Shown here: positions 22,291-34,308 of the stretch, one piece after another | Layout of the letters: each line of letters starts with the position of its first letter | How positions within the stretch are numbered: the stretch's first letter is position 1 | The notes under the pieces: model-generated | Seen by the model: only the letters and a program-made list of their open reading frames with translations | Database searches by the model: none | Told to the model about the DNA's origin: nothing | Source: Aldrovandia affinis | Lineage: Eukaryota; Chordata; Actinopteri; Notacanthiformes; Halosauridae | Assembly: GCA_029706075.1 (NCBI GenBank) | Contig: JAINUG010000015.1 | Coordinates: 3,383,154-3,447,153, forward strand | Length of the DNA: 64,000 nucleotides | Direction: 5' to 3' | Position numbers and translations under genes: made by a program

Positions 22291-22474
22291 TTCCATACAT
22301 TTGTATGATTGAATTTGTGCTCATTTAAAAGTATAATAAAGGGCAGAATTATATTGCCAGAGCATAAATAGGACAATAAATAACAAATTATCGGTATCGA
22401 CCGATTGTGTTAATTTAATTATCGGTTTCAGTATCGGTCCACAATTTTCATATCGGTGCATCCCTAGTTTTAGT

Positions 22475-22794
22475 ATGTGCAGCTTAAAAGAAAATACACT
22501 AACAAAACTAAACGAATGTGTGCTGCTCATTGTCCTCTTCCTCCTCCTGGACAAGTATATCAGTTTCCTACTGAGAAAAGCAATTTTCCCAGTATGAAAC
22601 TGATATACTAAAACAGAACAGTTTTTCATTGATGTACTTGTGATGCTCTGCAACCAAACAGTCCCTCCTATCCAACCTCATAAATTGCTCAGGGTATTGT
22701 CGTGTGATACACCTTCCAATTATGTACCCCAAGTCAAATAACTTGCACTTTATCAGACATGATAAAATTGCCAGTTCGCTATGACGTTAACACA
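22475..22794. repeat. unassigned DNA sharing a short block with 49895-50010
   Basis: Around 22690-22735 the phrase 'GGTATTG..GTG(A)TACACCTTCCAATTATGTACC' closely matches 'GGTATTGGTGCATGATATGCCGTCCAATTATGTACTCC' near 49939. This suggests an unnamed repeat present at both places. The ORFs here are not recognised. Confidence 0.4.
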
Positions 22795-23000
22795 GTGTTA
22801 TTAAAGGGGAAATGCGACTAATCTGATTGGCCATAATGGGAAAAAACCCTCACCACACCCACAGGTCATTTTTAAAACCAACCTCTTTTACAATTGTCCT
22901 GCAGGTGCACTACCATATCTTGTGTGCAACGAAACTACCAGAATGGAGTTTAACAAGCCTTAATGCTCCACTGTCCTACATTAACGCTAGACCACATAAA
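22795..23000. mobile_element. diverged PIF/Harbinger-like fragment
   Basis: It follows the right part of the element at 14622-16118 (positions about 15893-16090) phrase by phrase: TTAAAGGG, CTGATTGGCCATTATG/CATAATGG, AAACC-CCACCGCACCCACA / CACCACACCCACA, CCAACCTCTTTTACAA, then diverging through ACGAAA-TACCA. Terminal repeats are not preserved. The plus-strand ORF 22827-23102 is part of this remnant and has no coding meaning. Confidence 0.6.
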
Positions 23001-25735
23001 GTTACTTGCTTCTGTTGCATTAAGTACATGGAAGATGTCCTAATATTACAGATATTACAGATTGCAATGCTTAGAATGAATTTTAAATATATTTTTAAAT
23101 AGCTTTCCATGAGGAACTGTGTTAATTTCTCCTATTAATATCACAGTTGGCTCTTTTCTCCCTGATGGCTTGATTGGTCAGCATTACAGTGTATTTTACT
23201 CATTGGACCTGTTACTAAAATGACAATACCATTAAGCAGCTGATTAGAACTCTAAACTCTTGCACACACTCATGATTACTCAACATGTATGACTCAGCCT
23301 GTGCTGTATATAAGAATAGCCTAAAACCTTTTTCATACAGCAAACCGAATTGACAGTTCTTTTTCCCGCTGCATTTCTGTCTTAGTAACATCTCAAAGGT
23401 GTTACAAAACAATAAACCTTTCATCTGATTCATTTTATTTCAAGGATGAAAATAACATGGCTTGTATTAGATCTGTTGACCAATCCAGATCAAAGACAGC
23501 GATCAGAAAAGCAATATTTCTGCATGAGATTGGATGAATGGATTCAAACAAATGGATATTAAACCTTAAACGTAACATACAGTTGATGATAACCTTGAAC
23601 CTTTTTTGTCAGTATCGTTGTTGCCAATATGGAGCCTACAGTCTTACAGACCAGGATTTCTCCAAGGACAGGCTTGGGAGCCAAATGTGAAAATTGCATG
23701 TGAAGTCAGGGTACAAGGTGTGAAATGCAAAGCACCCTTATCATTTTTCCATCATCTTCAACTTCCTTGTTAAAAATTGATAAAACAAGCAGTTATGCAT
23801 ATCAAATACTATCAAAATTCATTAGATTGAAACATCAAGGCCTGTGACTTTGAGGAACTCATGACAAAAACTTGATTCTGTTGCTGAAATTTTCTAATGA
23901 ATTGTATAAACAAAAATCTATAATAAATAATAAATAAGGTGAGAAACAAAAAGCATTGAGAAGGATACAGAGATATAATTGACATTTAACAACAAGACAT
24001 CTGTTTTTCACTTAATCTTAATGGCATTCAAATGAGTCATTGTTGTACACTAGTGAATAGGACAGATTTTATCCACATGTGAACCTTTGTTATGGTTTTG
24101 ATAAAGAAATACTATGTTAGCAACATAATCTTAGCAAACAAATCAATGTTTGGCACAATGTGTCACCAATACATTAGTTAAAATGTTAAGCGTCAATTGG
24201 CAACACAACATGTTCATTAAATGTCATGCATCCATATCAAATTTGCCCCATGTTTTCAATGTTCCATATGGTATTAACTTTATTCTTCCTTCCTGATCCC
24301 CTCCACCAAAAGACATCCATCTGTTGGGTTTGGCCTTTTATACTGTACTGATATGTTGTTCCCCTGTGTCCCTATACACAAACAGGTTTACCCTGTTTAG
24401 TGTGGGGGATGCTTGCAAGCAGAACAGAGCAGAGCCTTCAACGAAACAATGTAGAAAGGGGTCACTTTAACATTGAACTAATAGAGATGCATTCCTAATT
24501 GATTAATTCCTTGCCTTTTTTAACCAACAAAATATACATGATTTCTATAGTAGAGTACATTTATTTAAAAAAATAAAACAATCAATCTAAACAGTTCATA
24601 AACAAGTGAGACGTGATACCTTTCATTCATGGTTACACATTTAATGAACGTGAACGTGAACATGGCAGTGTGCAGATGTGATGTGAGTGAGGCAGTCTTT
24701 CATTGCATTTTTGCCACATGACCAGACTGCGAAGGGGCTGATTTGTCCTTGCTGTAAGCATCGATTGACAAAAACAAATGCAACAAAATGTTTACTTTGT
24801 TTTTTATTTGGTCTACAGAGACTTTGTATCCTCAAGATGAAAGTTTTGTAGAACTGTGGCCCTTGAATTTGTCTTGAAAATGTTTACCAAAAACCATAAC
24901 CAAAGGCCAAAGCTTTCCGTAGTCAGATAACAGATTCTGTTGATCTGATAGAAAGCATGCAAAAAATGCTCAATGCATGCCTGTCATTGGTGAAGTACCC
25001 ACCTTGCTTGCTATCCTAAGTTTAGTAACCACTGTCGACTGAAATGTTAGCCATGCTATTTGAGGCCAACTGAAATAGCTACCAACTGAAAATATGTCCC
25101 TTGTTGGTTCTGGGAGAGAGAAAAAAACAGGTTTGGCAGCATTTTAATATAACAATGCGACAAAGCAAATGTCAGCACCAGTCATTTTCTCCTGTGTAAT
25201 ATCTTGCAGGCATTGAACTACTGTCGGGAACTAAATGTGAATTTTAAGTTATGAGTAAAACAGTCTCATTTTCGTTGACCAAAACAAATATGATTAAGAT
25301 GTGTAATATGTGTAAACTTACAATGCTGGAATCCATATGACAAAACTAAGGTCAAGAACTCACTTTGAATGGCTCAGCTGGTGATTTAGAATGCTACTGG
25401 TTAATGGGTTAACAATCTTTCCTGTTCGCGACAGCACAGAAATTTCCAATGGAAAGGAAAAAGTGGCAACACTATCTCAATGACACCACCAATGACACCT
25501 TTTTGTACCTTTCCAACAGTTGCCAAAGGATACAAATGACAAGTTGGTTGTCAGGTCGGATAGAACACAAGACGGCATGTGACTTAGGTCAAAACATGGA
25601 ATCTGATATACAGAACATTACAAATCGTGTGAACAGGCGAACACTTCTATCGGATATACAGAAATCCGATTTGACAACTGTATCAGATATGAGAGTAAAC
25701 AGGGCCTTTGAGAGATGAAGGCGGTGGAAATCTAC
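23001..25735. other. non-coding DNA, repeat-poor
   Basis: No genes or transposon ends recognised. The minus-strand ORF 23215-23433 and the plus-strand ORF 25449-25718 have no motifs I know; the latter lies immediately beside a Tc1 fossil and its frame contains a duplicated 'SDIQ' word, but I cannot assign it. Confidence 0.45.
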
Positions 25736-26340
25736 TCTGCACTCTACATTCTAGAACATAAAGGATCAATGATGTTTAGAAATGGTGAATGAGGAGGCCA
25801 TGGAAGCAGATTGACTTCATCCTGGTTTTCATGAAACCACTCTTAAATCCATTTAGCAGTGTGTACAGGGATGTTATCATCTAGAAATATGGAAAAATCT
25901 TGAAGAAACACTGTTTGCAGCATAGGGCGCACCTGGTCGCCTAAAATGGCTTTGTATTCCTTGGCTGTAATTCTACCATAGAATAATAATTCGACCTAGT
26001 GACTCCAACAAGAAGGCTGCCCATACCATAACAGATCCACCACAATGTTTAACAGTTGGGAACAGGAAATGTATGTTGAAGGCTTCCTTTTGGCTTCTCA
26101 AAACATAAACCCGGCCAGATGTAGGAAAAATACGTATTAATTTCTTGAATGCTCAGAAGTCCAGGTTTTGTGATCATTACAACAGGTTATGCATTGTTGC
26201 GCATTGGCCTTAGGTTACAAGCGGTTTCCGAATACCAGCCCTACCATGAATACCAGCTTTTTGAAGCTCACAACATAGTTTTGTTGAGACTGGATCATGA
26301 AGGTGTAGATTCATGTTGCTCTCATTTTGTCTCATGTCGC
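25736..26340 (-). mobile_element. Tc1/mariner transposase fossil (family G)
   Basis: On the minus strand the sequence passes in order through AGIHGRAG, a WTSEH segment, 'HLAGFMF', a VKHCGGSVMVWAA-like region, YGRITAKEYKAILGDQVRPM, FLDDNIPVHTA with the second catalytic aspartate, WFHENQDEVNLLPWPPHSP and a degraded NIID where NIIE is expected. There are 36 residues between the second aspartate and the final acidic position. Several frameshifts and stops are present, the helix-turn-helix domain is missing and no terminal repeat remains. It is an old, dead copy unrelated in detail to the other Tc1 families here. Confidence 0.75.
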
Positions 26341-26483
26341 TTTAGAAACCAATTTTAAAATGTCTTTAATAGCAAAAACATATTGCACAGTACTGACATT
26401 AATCTGAAAGACATTTGTAAACTCCTATTTAATTGAAATTGAATTACTTCAAAAAAAGAGTCCATTATTTTGTCTACTGCTGG

Positions 26484-26484
<1 letters not shown>

Positions 26485-26528
<44 letters not shown>

Positions 26529-26552
26529 ATATATATATATATATATATATCC
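26485..26552. repeat. (CA)n-(TA)n microsatellite
   Basis: About 18 AC repeats (26491-26526) followed by a run of TA (about 26529-26551). Both ORFs crossing it are low-complexity artefacts. Confidence 0.9.
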
Positions 26553-26849
26553 CCATGACTGTTTGTACATTGCTGTTTTTGGTCTTTGTTTTCAGGCTGT
26601 ATATCTTATTCATTCAGCACCTGCTATCTTGTTGATTCCTGATAAAAGATGCGTTATGTTGCCTGGCACTTTGCCTGAGGAGGAACTGTCTTGGTAAAAA
26701 CACATGATGTGCTGTGAATGCAGGTAACAGTTACACCCATGTAGCCTTATACCACCAGCAATACTTTTCTTTACGTTTTGTTTTCTTTAAAAATGCTGGA
26801 GTCTTCAACACATAAATGACACTCAACTCAATTGAAGTTACGCAGCTGC

Positions 26850-27050
26850 ATGAGTGTTTCAGTAGTGCGTGTGAGTGTTTTACATGTGTATGTGAAAGTG
26901 TTTCAGTAGTGAATTTGAGAGCATTTTACATGTGCGTGTGAGCTTTTAACTAGTGTATGTGCATGATATTCAATTATATATGAATGTGGAAGAGTTTCAT
27001 ATGAGTGTGTGAGGTAAAGTATGTGTATGTGAGAGGTAGAGTATGAATGG
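26850..27050 (+). repeat. degenerate minisatellite
   Basis: Phrases GTGTTTCAGTAGTG and TTTTACATGTGYRTGTGA alternate at roughly 45-55 bp spacing (26854, 26900 and later decayed units), trailing into GTGTGTGAGGTA and GTATGTGAGAGGTA words. Confidence 0.6.
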
Positions 27051-28000
27051 CCCCTCATAGTTTCCCCCACCTAATTGAATATCTAATGCAGGCAGTATCT
27101 TACAATAAAAACAAAAATAATTAAATAATGAAAACAAAAACAACATATCGGTGTGTCATTTAAACTTGTGTGTGTCCCCTTTAGTTAGGAATGTGTGCTG
27201 GATGTTCAGAATAGAAATAAAATAAAATAAAAAAACTTCTTGTTGAAATGTATGGTTAGTACAGTTTAGTATAATGTAACAAAAACTTATGTTCAAAAAC
27301 CAAACATGTCTACCAAAAAACATGTTTCCACCACACTGTCCGTCTTCAGCATCAAGACAGCAAATCAACTGCTTGCATGCAGTTTTATGTTAAGTAAATT
27401 TCATAAGTAATGTTCTACACAGAAGCCTCCAACTATGTAAGACAGAAAAATATGAATCAACTATCAGTCACTGTAATTAAATGAGTTCATAAGCTCTCCC
27501 ATACAGATATTGAGTGGAGATTTATACCAACTGTGCTTTTTTATTTAATTTTCTTCCTGATTAACAAGCACTCAAATACTGAATAAGATAACCAACTTGT
27601 GATTGATACAATGTTTTTATCATACCCATCTTTGAAATTTATAAGCGTTTCATTTGCGTCTACAAACACGTGAAAACATTTAATCCAACACTGCATGTTG
27701 TGGTTATGGAGTTATGAGCACTACTAGATGTGAGCACAAAGGGCTGGAGGTCTGGTTTAAACCAAATGAGCAGTTCCACATCAAATTCAACCGTGATATA
27801 ATTTTCACTTCTACTCCATTTTCACTTCTTAACTAGGCGTGCTAAAATCTCAATGCCTGATGAGGAGATATGTATTTCTCACTTTCACATACTCTCTTCG
27901 TGTGGCTCTCTTGTGAAGGCACCAGTTTCACTTGTCTGCCTTCGGTGAGTTTAATTAATGCCTGTAGAAACAAATCTCAGAGGCCAGTCCTGGAGGGGGA
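27051..28000. other. non-coding DNA, nothing recognised
   Basis: AT-rich, without repeat ends or a supportable coding frame. Confidence 0.45.
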
Positions 28001-28560
28001 GCCAGGCTTTCGAAGTTCAAGCACACCTCCTCGACACCACAGCATTGCCTCTGCTGCATAAATAAATCATTCAAGTAGCCAGCAGATTGAGAACAATCAA
28101 TAGTTCTGCAGTGCCTTCGTCTGCGCATCACAGATTCTGCACCAGGACTGACCCAGGGTTGTATACAAAGTATGATATTAAAGAAAGCATCCAGGCCTCC
28201 TGTTCCAATCTGGGGGAACCTTTGGAGCTTATCAATCATTCATCTCCCTCAACTCATTCTATCATTCAGCCTGGGCCACAGAGCATTTGGAAGTTAAAAG
28301 CAATGATATGATGTCCTGCCCTCGAGAAGCTTGGAGCACATGTCCTATCAGCCTGGCGCAGTCACACAATTTTACTATTGTGTGCTTACCCTGAATTTAT
28401 TGACTGAATCTGATAGTGAAGGAATCCACTCCATTTAAATTGTCAACAGTTCATTCCTCGCAGCTGGATTTCAAAGGTATATTTGATATGGAAACGTATT
28501 AAAAATTCTTATTCGCTGTATCCATTCAGGAGTGATGTGGGTGAGCTTATTTTCTCTCAG
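28001..28560. promoter_or_regulatory. candidate conserved non-coding block
   Basis: This stretch has high complexity, balanced composition and no repeats, flanked by AT-rich DNA. It contains clustered homeodomain-like and CCAAT-like words (CAATCATTCATC, TCATTCTATCATTC, GCAATGATATGATG, ATTTAAATTG). That style resembles vertebrate developmental enhancers. The ORFs on both strands (27955-28311) have no motif. Conservation cannot be tested from one sequence, so this is only a candidate. Confidence 0.25.
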
Positions 28561-29815
28561 CATGACCAATGCATACAACTGAATGGCTTTGGATATTAAC
28601 TGCTGTGGTAAAGGGCAAATTTAAAGAGAAAAATCACAATAATATGTTCAGTTACCTATAAAACAGATAGTTTTTCTTATTATTTTAGTATTATAATAGT
28701 ATTATTATAGTATTTCTGGATCTTGTCATGTACTGAATGGTATTCACAAGCCAGAGTGTGTCTGCAAAGGGTCAGTCACCTGTAAACAGACCTGTGCAGG
28801 GTCACTAGACTTTAACATTATCTGGATTGCTCATAAAATGCTCTGCGCTTGCCCTGAGTCAATCCAAATAATATATGGATTAAGAGTGGAGCGATAACCC
28901 ATCTCTTTTTTTATTATCAATAAACTGGTTGTAAATTGTCAATAAGTATCCATTCTTTTTATTTATCAACTCAAATTCATAAGTATATGTGAGACATTGC
29001 ACACCAATATCTGCAAATCTTCTAGGTTTTCTTTTTCATCATAGATGGGAAGCAATTTGTTTGCAACTACCTGAGGGCTTAATGCACCGAAGGTCAGTCC
29101 TGCTTGTGTACAGCAGCGATTCGGAAATTGATTTATCGATTGGAATCGTATGAATAAATGTCTTGGTTACAATGAAGAGGGATTTGCTTCTTTTGACAGT
29201 AGATAAGTATAATATTTTTAAAGATAATGTTGGCAACTAGCTAATTATCTTGTCTGCTTGTAGTCAATATTAGCTTGTTAGCTCTACTCTGCTTGCAAGC
29301 ACCTTCTGGGCTGCACTAAACCCACCAAAAAGATACAATGAAGGATCTAAATATTTATAATTTTCATCTACAGACACAATCTATGGATTTTAAACTTCAA
29401 ACAATCTGCTACTGAAGCTGGCTATCTAGCTAACAACCCATTTCAATCCATTGCACAAAGACAACTTTAACAACGTAAAGGACATCAGCTAGAACATCTT
29501 TAGATTGAAACAGATGTAGCTAGCTAGCTATACTGCTACCTATACTTTCTACCATAGAAGAAGAAATTATGGCACATAAACATCAACATGTTATTTCACT
29601 TACAGTATCATTATCGGTACTTAATTTTTTGAAGAATTGTCTCGACTTTAATAGAGATCAGTTCATTTCTGCAGGTCTTGAATAGACACCATTAGTTGCC
29701 TCCCAAAATGACATAAGCCTACTGGTCCAAACTACGCAAAATAGATACATTGAATATTTGATCACAACAGTGTATTCAAAGGAAATACTGTGTTTATGAT
29801 ATTGCTTGTGTGGTG
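28561..29815. other. non-coding DNA with TAGC-rich words
   Basis: No gene seen. The palindromic word TAGCTAGCTAGCTA occurs at about 29517-29530. A moderately complex block at 28730-28870 could be regulatory but nothing specific supports it. Confidence 0.4.
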
Positions 29816-29824
29816 TATATGTAT

Positions 29825-30110
29825 ATATATATTTATTTATTTTTCCTCCCCAATTTGGAATTTCAAATTGTGCCTCTCACCTGCAAGCCAATTTATACAT
29901 GACAGGCCACGACACGGTTCTACAGGAGGCACAGCTGGCTTTGTCTCGCATGAGGTAGGGTAGGTTCCTCAGATTACTACTGTAATAGTGCACCCACAGG
30001 CTACCAGCTGTTGCCAGTGACAGATATGCCTGTGGTACTGCGTGGCTTATATCCCCAGCCCCAGCTCCTTGCACAGGTGCGTGAAGCACAGCAGTGAGTC
30101 CATAGGCACA
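29825..30110 (-). repeat. possible old SINE-like repeat
   Basis: Begins TTTATTTTTCCTCCCCAATTTGGAATTTCAAATTG, a phrase that resembles the reverse-strand 3' end of a common fish SINE-like repeat, followed by a GC-richer body with CAGCCCCAGCTCC and a short AT-rich left tail. Family and full extent are uncertain. Confidence 0.35.
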
Positions 30111-33100
30111 GTTACTGAATCCAATTTGGGAAAATAGGTAGAAATATTGTCAGAAAAAAGGCAATATCAACTTTAAAAACATTTACAGAAAAACATTAAA
30201 GGGACCCATTAAAAGCAAGGGAACAGCCTACATGATTACTCAGCTCCAACTGACCATTTTGAGAATGACCTAAGACATGTTCCTTTTTTTCATTCTCTAA
30301 AGTGGGCAACATTAAGACACAAACAATAGCCCTTCCTCTTGGAATGTTTACAAAGCTACTTTATGAAAATGGTCAAAACAAACAAGTGGGATGGCTTTTT
30401 TTGTAAGAACCTCCAGCAGATTAAATGTCCATCCTCTCACATAAATCGCATATTTTTGGAGCTCTTTTGTGAGTGTGAGGTTTCTATCTCAAGCCTGACT
30501 CTCACTGTCAAGCACAGAAGGGCCATTATCCTGGTACCCACTTGGTGCATATTTCTGCCAGCAACTCAGTTTGAAGCACATCCTAATCCCACCTATTGAA
30601 ATACATCACCATCCATTTGATCCCATTCCGCTTTCCAGCTAAACCTACACATTTACACAATTGATGAACATAGAATTTATTTTTTTTTTAATGGAAGGTG
30701 CATCAAGTGCACAACTCAAACAACTACACATTTATCTGGAGAAGTGACTTAACTCCCCCTTTATATTCCAAGTGAAGCTCTCTATAGAAAGAAACCATTT
30801 TAAGGACATTATTTTAATTTCTATGGTGTCTTAAATGTGGTGAGAATATGGAAAAGTAATCAAATCGATTTTAGAGATGTATAGGAGAATGCTTTATGTA
30901 GTTTACCTGGTTTAAATGATGGTACATCTAGAAAAATGAATACACGTACATGGAATGATGAAATTTAAGAGAATATTGTATTTTATTTAGTATGTAGTGG
31001 GTAACAAAAAGTAGCAAATTGACTCTGACATGCTAAGGAAACAAAGGCTTCATTAAATTAAAAATATATTATAATAACACGCACATTTGAAATACAGAAT
31101 ATAGTATGCATTCAATTGCTAATTAACAATTCAAAACAATATTGAATATTGACCATACTTTTTTGTTGTGTTTGATGTTTTTACTATCATCACATATTGT
31201 AATCAACTAAAGAAATATCTGTGCCAAATGCTTGCTCTGGAGAACCTGCCACAATATGCAACAGGAAAAAATGTTGTGAAATGTCCTTTTACATTGTAAA
31301 ACACCCTTTGTAAACCCATTCATAATAACCTCTCAAAGGCTTTACAAAATGATAAAATATTCTGGCAATATATTTCCTAAATGACTTCCTCCATTTGACA
31401 TCATCAGGCTGTGGTGACTGCAAAAGTGGACACTCCTTTTTTTATTCCTAACCTCAGCAAAGAATTCAACAACCAGCTGTAAATTGCTCCTTTCATTCCT
31501 AATACTTTTTCGCTTTCTGCCTGAAAAAAAGTGCCCATGCTGCAGTTTTTGGTAATACATTCTGAAAAAGTCAATTTCACCTCCAGTCAGCCTACAACTA
31601 GCCAGATTGCTTTACCTTCAGTGCCTCAGAGGCACTCTGGAGGTCAACTGAGGTGCCTGATTGGCAACCTTTTAGATTATGCCTTGCCTTCACAAACACA
31701 AAATAGCTGCTTTTAAAATATGCCTCATTATAATATATACTCAGTAAACAGTTCTACATCTGTTCTCTGAGCTGATCGTTTTTTTACCAAATGGAGAAGC
31801 TCTTTCATCAACCTTGAGAAAAACGTGTTCACCGATGACGTGAGGCTTGATTCATGCGTTGCTCTCCTGACATAACTCCTCAACTTTCAAACCATGTGAT
31901 TTCTGGATGCTGTTCAATAACTACTAGATGGGCCTTGCCAGGTACTGATCTGATGGATTCTCAAAGAAAAACATGATGATAAACAAGATTAGACAAGATA
32001 GACAAGTTGGACTAAGAGGCAATTGCATTTCCCGATTCCTCTTTAAAAAAATATTTCAAAGTCATAATGAAAGGAGTCGTTATTAAAACACAAGTATGAA
32101 AAAATATCACACAGCATTTAAATATTTCCACATGAATATTCACAGGAAAAAAAAACTAATTTCACCCCTTACTGCTGCAGTAATTAAGCATTCAGCCCCC
32201 GTGCAGTAGCGTGCTTGCTATGATTTTTATGATAAATGACCAAAAGCATATCAACCATAAAAATTCAGCCTAGCAAAATTCCCTGAAGCCCAAGAATCTC
32301 AATCAATTTCAAATACATAGCAACTTTAGGGAGAGGAGTGTTCACTCACTCAGTACTCTGCAGCAGCATCATGACAGCACGTCTCCCATCATTAACTTTC
32401 AGCAAAAAATAAATAAATAATAAAAAAATACCAATTTTACAGGGCTATAAGACTTTTCAGCATGAAACACCACCACTGTCAAGAAACTGTGAACTTGTGT
32501 TATGTGCATTGTATGGCAGTCTGACTGGTAGGATCCAACTCCTGACAATCCCACGGACATCCACCCTCAAAGTGCAGAATGTGCTAAAATCCTGCCTTGC
32601 CATTTCCCCCTGACCTCCCCTCCGCATACAGGCAACCCTCAAAATCAGATATGCGGCTTCCCTCTCCATTTCGTCCCCTGACAACGGCGGCGCCACTAAC
32701 ACCTGATTCGGCATCCATGCATCCCCCAGTCAGTAATCATTTCTCATTGGGGGATAGGGGATGAGAGTACTGCCTAATACTGGAGCCAAAAAGTAAGAGC
32801 CCAAAAGACAAGAGTTTTGAACAGAGAGAAACAGGACATGGAAAGGAAAAGGGATGAGGGGGATAGTGTCCACCGAGTCTGTGGGCATAGGTGCAGATTA
32901 TGGGATTTAGCATGCACTTGTTGCTTCCATTGCTGAGCCATTTTTACTGTCATTTTTCCCGCCTTTCAAAGAAAAAGACTATCTCGCCTCCACATCCTCT
33001 GCCATCAGCCGGGGGGGATCCAACCATCTCCTCAAAAGAGCAGGAAAGAAGGAGTGATCAACCCTGATCCAACCCCCACATCGAACTGAGGAGAATAGAC

Positions 33101-33374
33101 TACCCTATGTGATGTCAGACCTGGCCAACCGTTTTGAATGGAGGATGGAATTTGGTTTACACTGAGCCAATCAACACTGATTGATCAAATGGATATAAGA
33201 TCCAAGCACACGTCTTTTGTTAAGTAGTAGAGTTAGCTTCTCTCCTCTGAGCTGGGCATCTAAGCCCTTCGGAAAAAGCCAGACCTCTCCCTTGTGATGA
33301 GACTTAGGCAACAAGGCAAAGCTCTTTACTCCAATACTTGTAATAACAGAAGATTCCAAGTAACCCTCGGGTCA
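30111..33374. other. repeat-poor non-coding island
   Basis: No transposon ends or coding frames can be supported across 3.2 kb. Complex, balanced-composition blocks at about 30240-30610, 31370-31700 and 32460-33060 alternate with AT-rich stretches. The minus-strand ORF 32457-32714 and plus-strand ORF 30339-30599 lack motifs. The alternation of complex blocks and bland DNA is what conserved non-coding elements in a gene desert look like. Confidence 0.4.
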
Positions 33375-34287
33375 AGACGTTGCTTTCAGTGTAAGTGCTA
33401 TTATTGTGAAGTGGAAGTGCCTAGGAGCAACAACAGCTCGGCCACGAAGTGGTAGACCACGCAAACTCACAGAGCAGGGCCGACGAGTGCTGAAGCGCAT
33501 AGCGCATAAAAATCGCCTATCATCTGCTGCATCACTCACTACAGAGTACCAAACTGCCTCTGGAAGCACCATCAGCACAATAACTGTGTGTCGAGAGCTT
33601 CATGGAATGAGTTTCCATGGCTGAGCAGCTGCATACAAGCCTCGCATCACCATGCGCAAAGCGTCGGCTGGAGTGGTGTAAAGCACGCCGCAACTGCACT
33701 CTGGAGCAGTGGAAACGTGTTCTTTGGAGTGATGAATCACGCTTAACTATCTGGCAGTCTGATGGACGAATCTGGGTTTGGCGGATGCCAGGAGAATGCT
33801 GCCTTCCGGAATGTATAGTGCCTACTGTAAAGTTTGGTGGAGGAGGGATAATGGTCTGGGGCTGTTTCTCAGGGTTTGGGATAGGCCCCTTAGTTCCAGT
33901 GAAGGGTATTCTTAATGCTACAGGATACGAAGACATCTTAGCCAATTGGGTGCTTCCAACTTCGTGGCAACAGTTTGGTAAAGGCCCTTTGCTGTTCCAG
34001 CATGACTGTGCCCCTGTGCACAAAGCGAGGTCCATAAAGACATGGTTAGACCAGTTTGGTGTGGAGGAACTCGATTGGCCTGCACAGAGCCCTGACCTCA
34101 ACCCCATTGAACACCTTTTGGAGGAATTAGAACACCGATTGCGAGCCAGGCCTTCTCGTCCAACATCAGTGCCTGACCTCACAAATGCTCTTTTGGCTGA
34201 ATGGGCACAAATTCCCACAGACACACTCCAAAATCTTTTGGAAAGCCTTCCCAGAAGAGTGGCAGCTGTCATAGCCACAAAGGGGCT
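33375..34287 (+). mobile_element. Tc1/mariner DD34E element, truncated at both ends (family B)
   Basis: A 0.9-kb Tc1 body without terminal repeats: the left end starts inside the helix-turn-helix domain and the right end runs from the final codons straight into a (TA)n tract at 34288. It closely follows the best-known salmonid-type Tc1 family. The catalytic core is readable throughout. Details are given with the transposase remnant. Confidence 0.88.
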
Positions 34288-34308
34288 ATATATATATATA
34301 TATATATG
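33406..34308 (+). pseudogene. Tc1 transposase pseudogene, DD34E, catalytic core readable
   Basis: Two adjacent frames make one transposase. The first (33406-33624) holds the second helix-turn-helix, with the linker RPRSGRPRKLTEQGRRVLKR, and ends MSFHG then a stop at TGA. The next frame (from about 33655) has [20 protein letters not shown] (first aspartate), [23 protein letters not shown] (second aspartate) and [12 protein letters not shown] (glutamate). There are 34 residues between the second aspartate and the glutamate, the classic Tc1 spacing. Two lesions are seen: the stop, and a small deletion shifting frame near 33650-33662. The first domain (paired-like, N-terminal) is truncated. Cut-and-paste activity is therefore lost. 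Confidence 0.88.
34288..34306. repeat. (TA)n microsatellite
   Basis: A pure TA run directly at the right edge of the Tc1 body. It adds a tyrosine-isoleucine tail to the open frame that is not part of the protein. Confidence 0.85.

Larger units (their letters stand above)
19795..22466 (+). mobile_element. hAT-type DNA transposon, decayed, with nested insertion
   Basis: A perfect 8-bp target duplication GTTTTAGT flanks it (19787-19794 and 22467-22474). The inverted ends are TAGGGGTGCACCGATAT and, on the reverse strand, TAGGGATGCACCGATAT. Subterminal copies of 'TATCGACCAATA/TATCGACCGATT' and 'TATCGG' occur at both ends. A BED zinc-finger remnant at 22094-22290 is the N-terminal part of a hAT transposase; the catalytic domain is gone. 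Between about 20470 and 21935 lies an LTR-like insertion. The 8-bp duplication, the ends and the BED finger together make hAT secure. Confidence 0.88.

Noticed and set aside
25449..25718. 89-codon plus-strand ORF beside a Tc1 fossil
   Set aside because: It resembles neither Tc1 nor any family I know; polar composition alone is not evidence for a gene.
26355..26697. ORFs on both strands rich in Val-Cys or Thr-His and Tyr-Ile repeats
   Set aside because: They are translations of the (CA)n-(TA)n microsatellite.
32457..32714. 85-codon minus-strand ORF in a repeat-poor block
   Set aside because: No recognisable domain, no clear splice signals and length within chance; kept only as part of a candidate non-coding block.
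33532..34278. 248-codon minus-strand ORF
   Set aside because: It is the antisense shadow of the Tc1 transposase on the plus strand, whose motifs are unmistakable.
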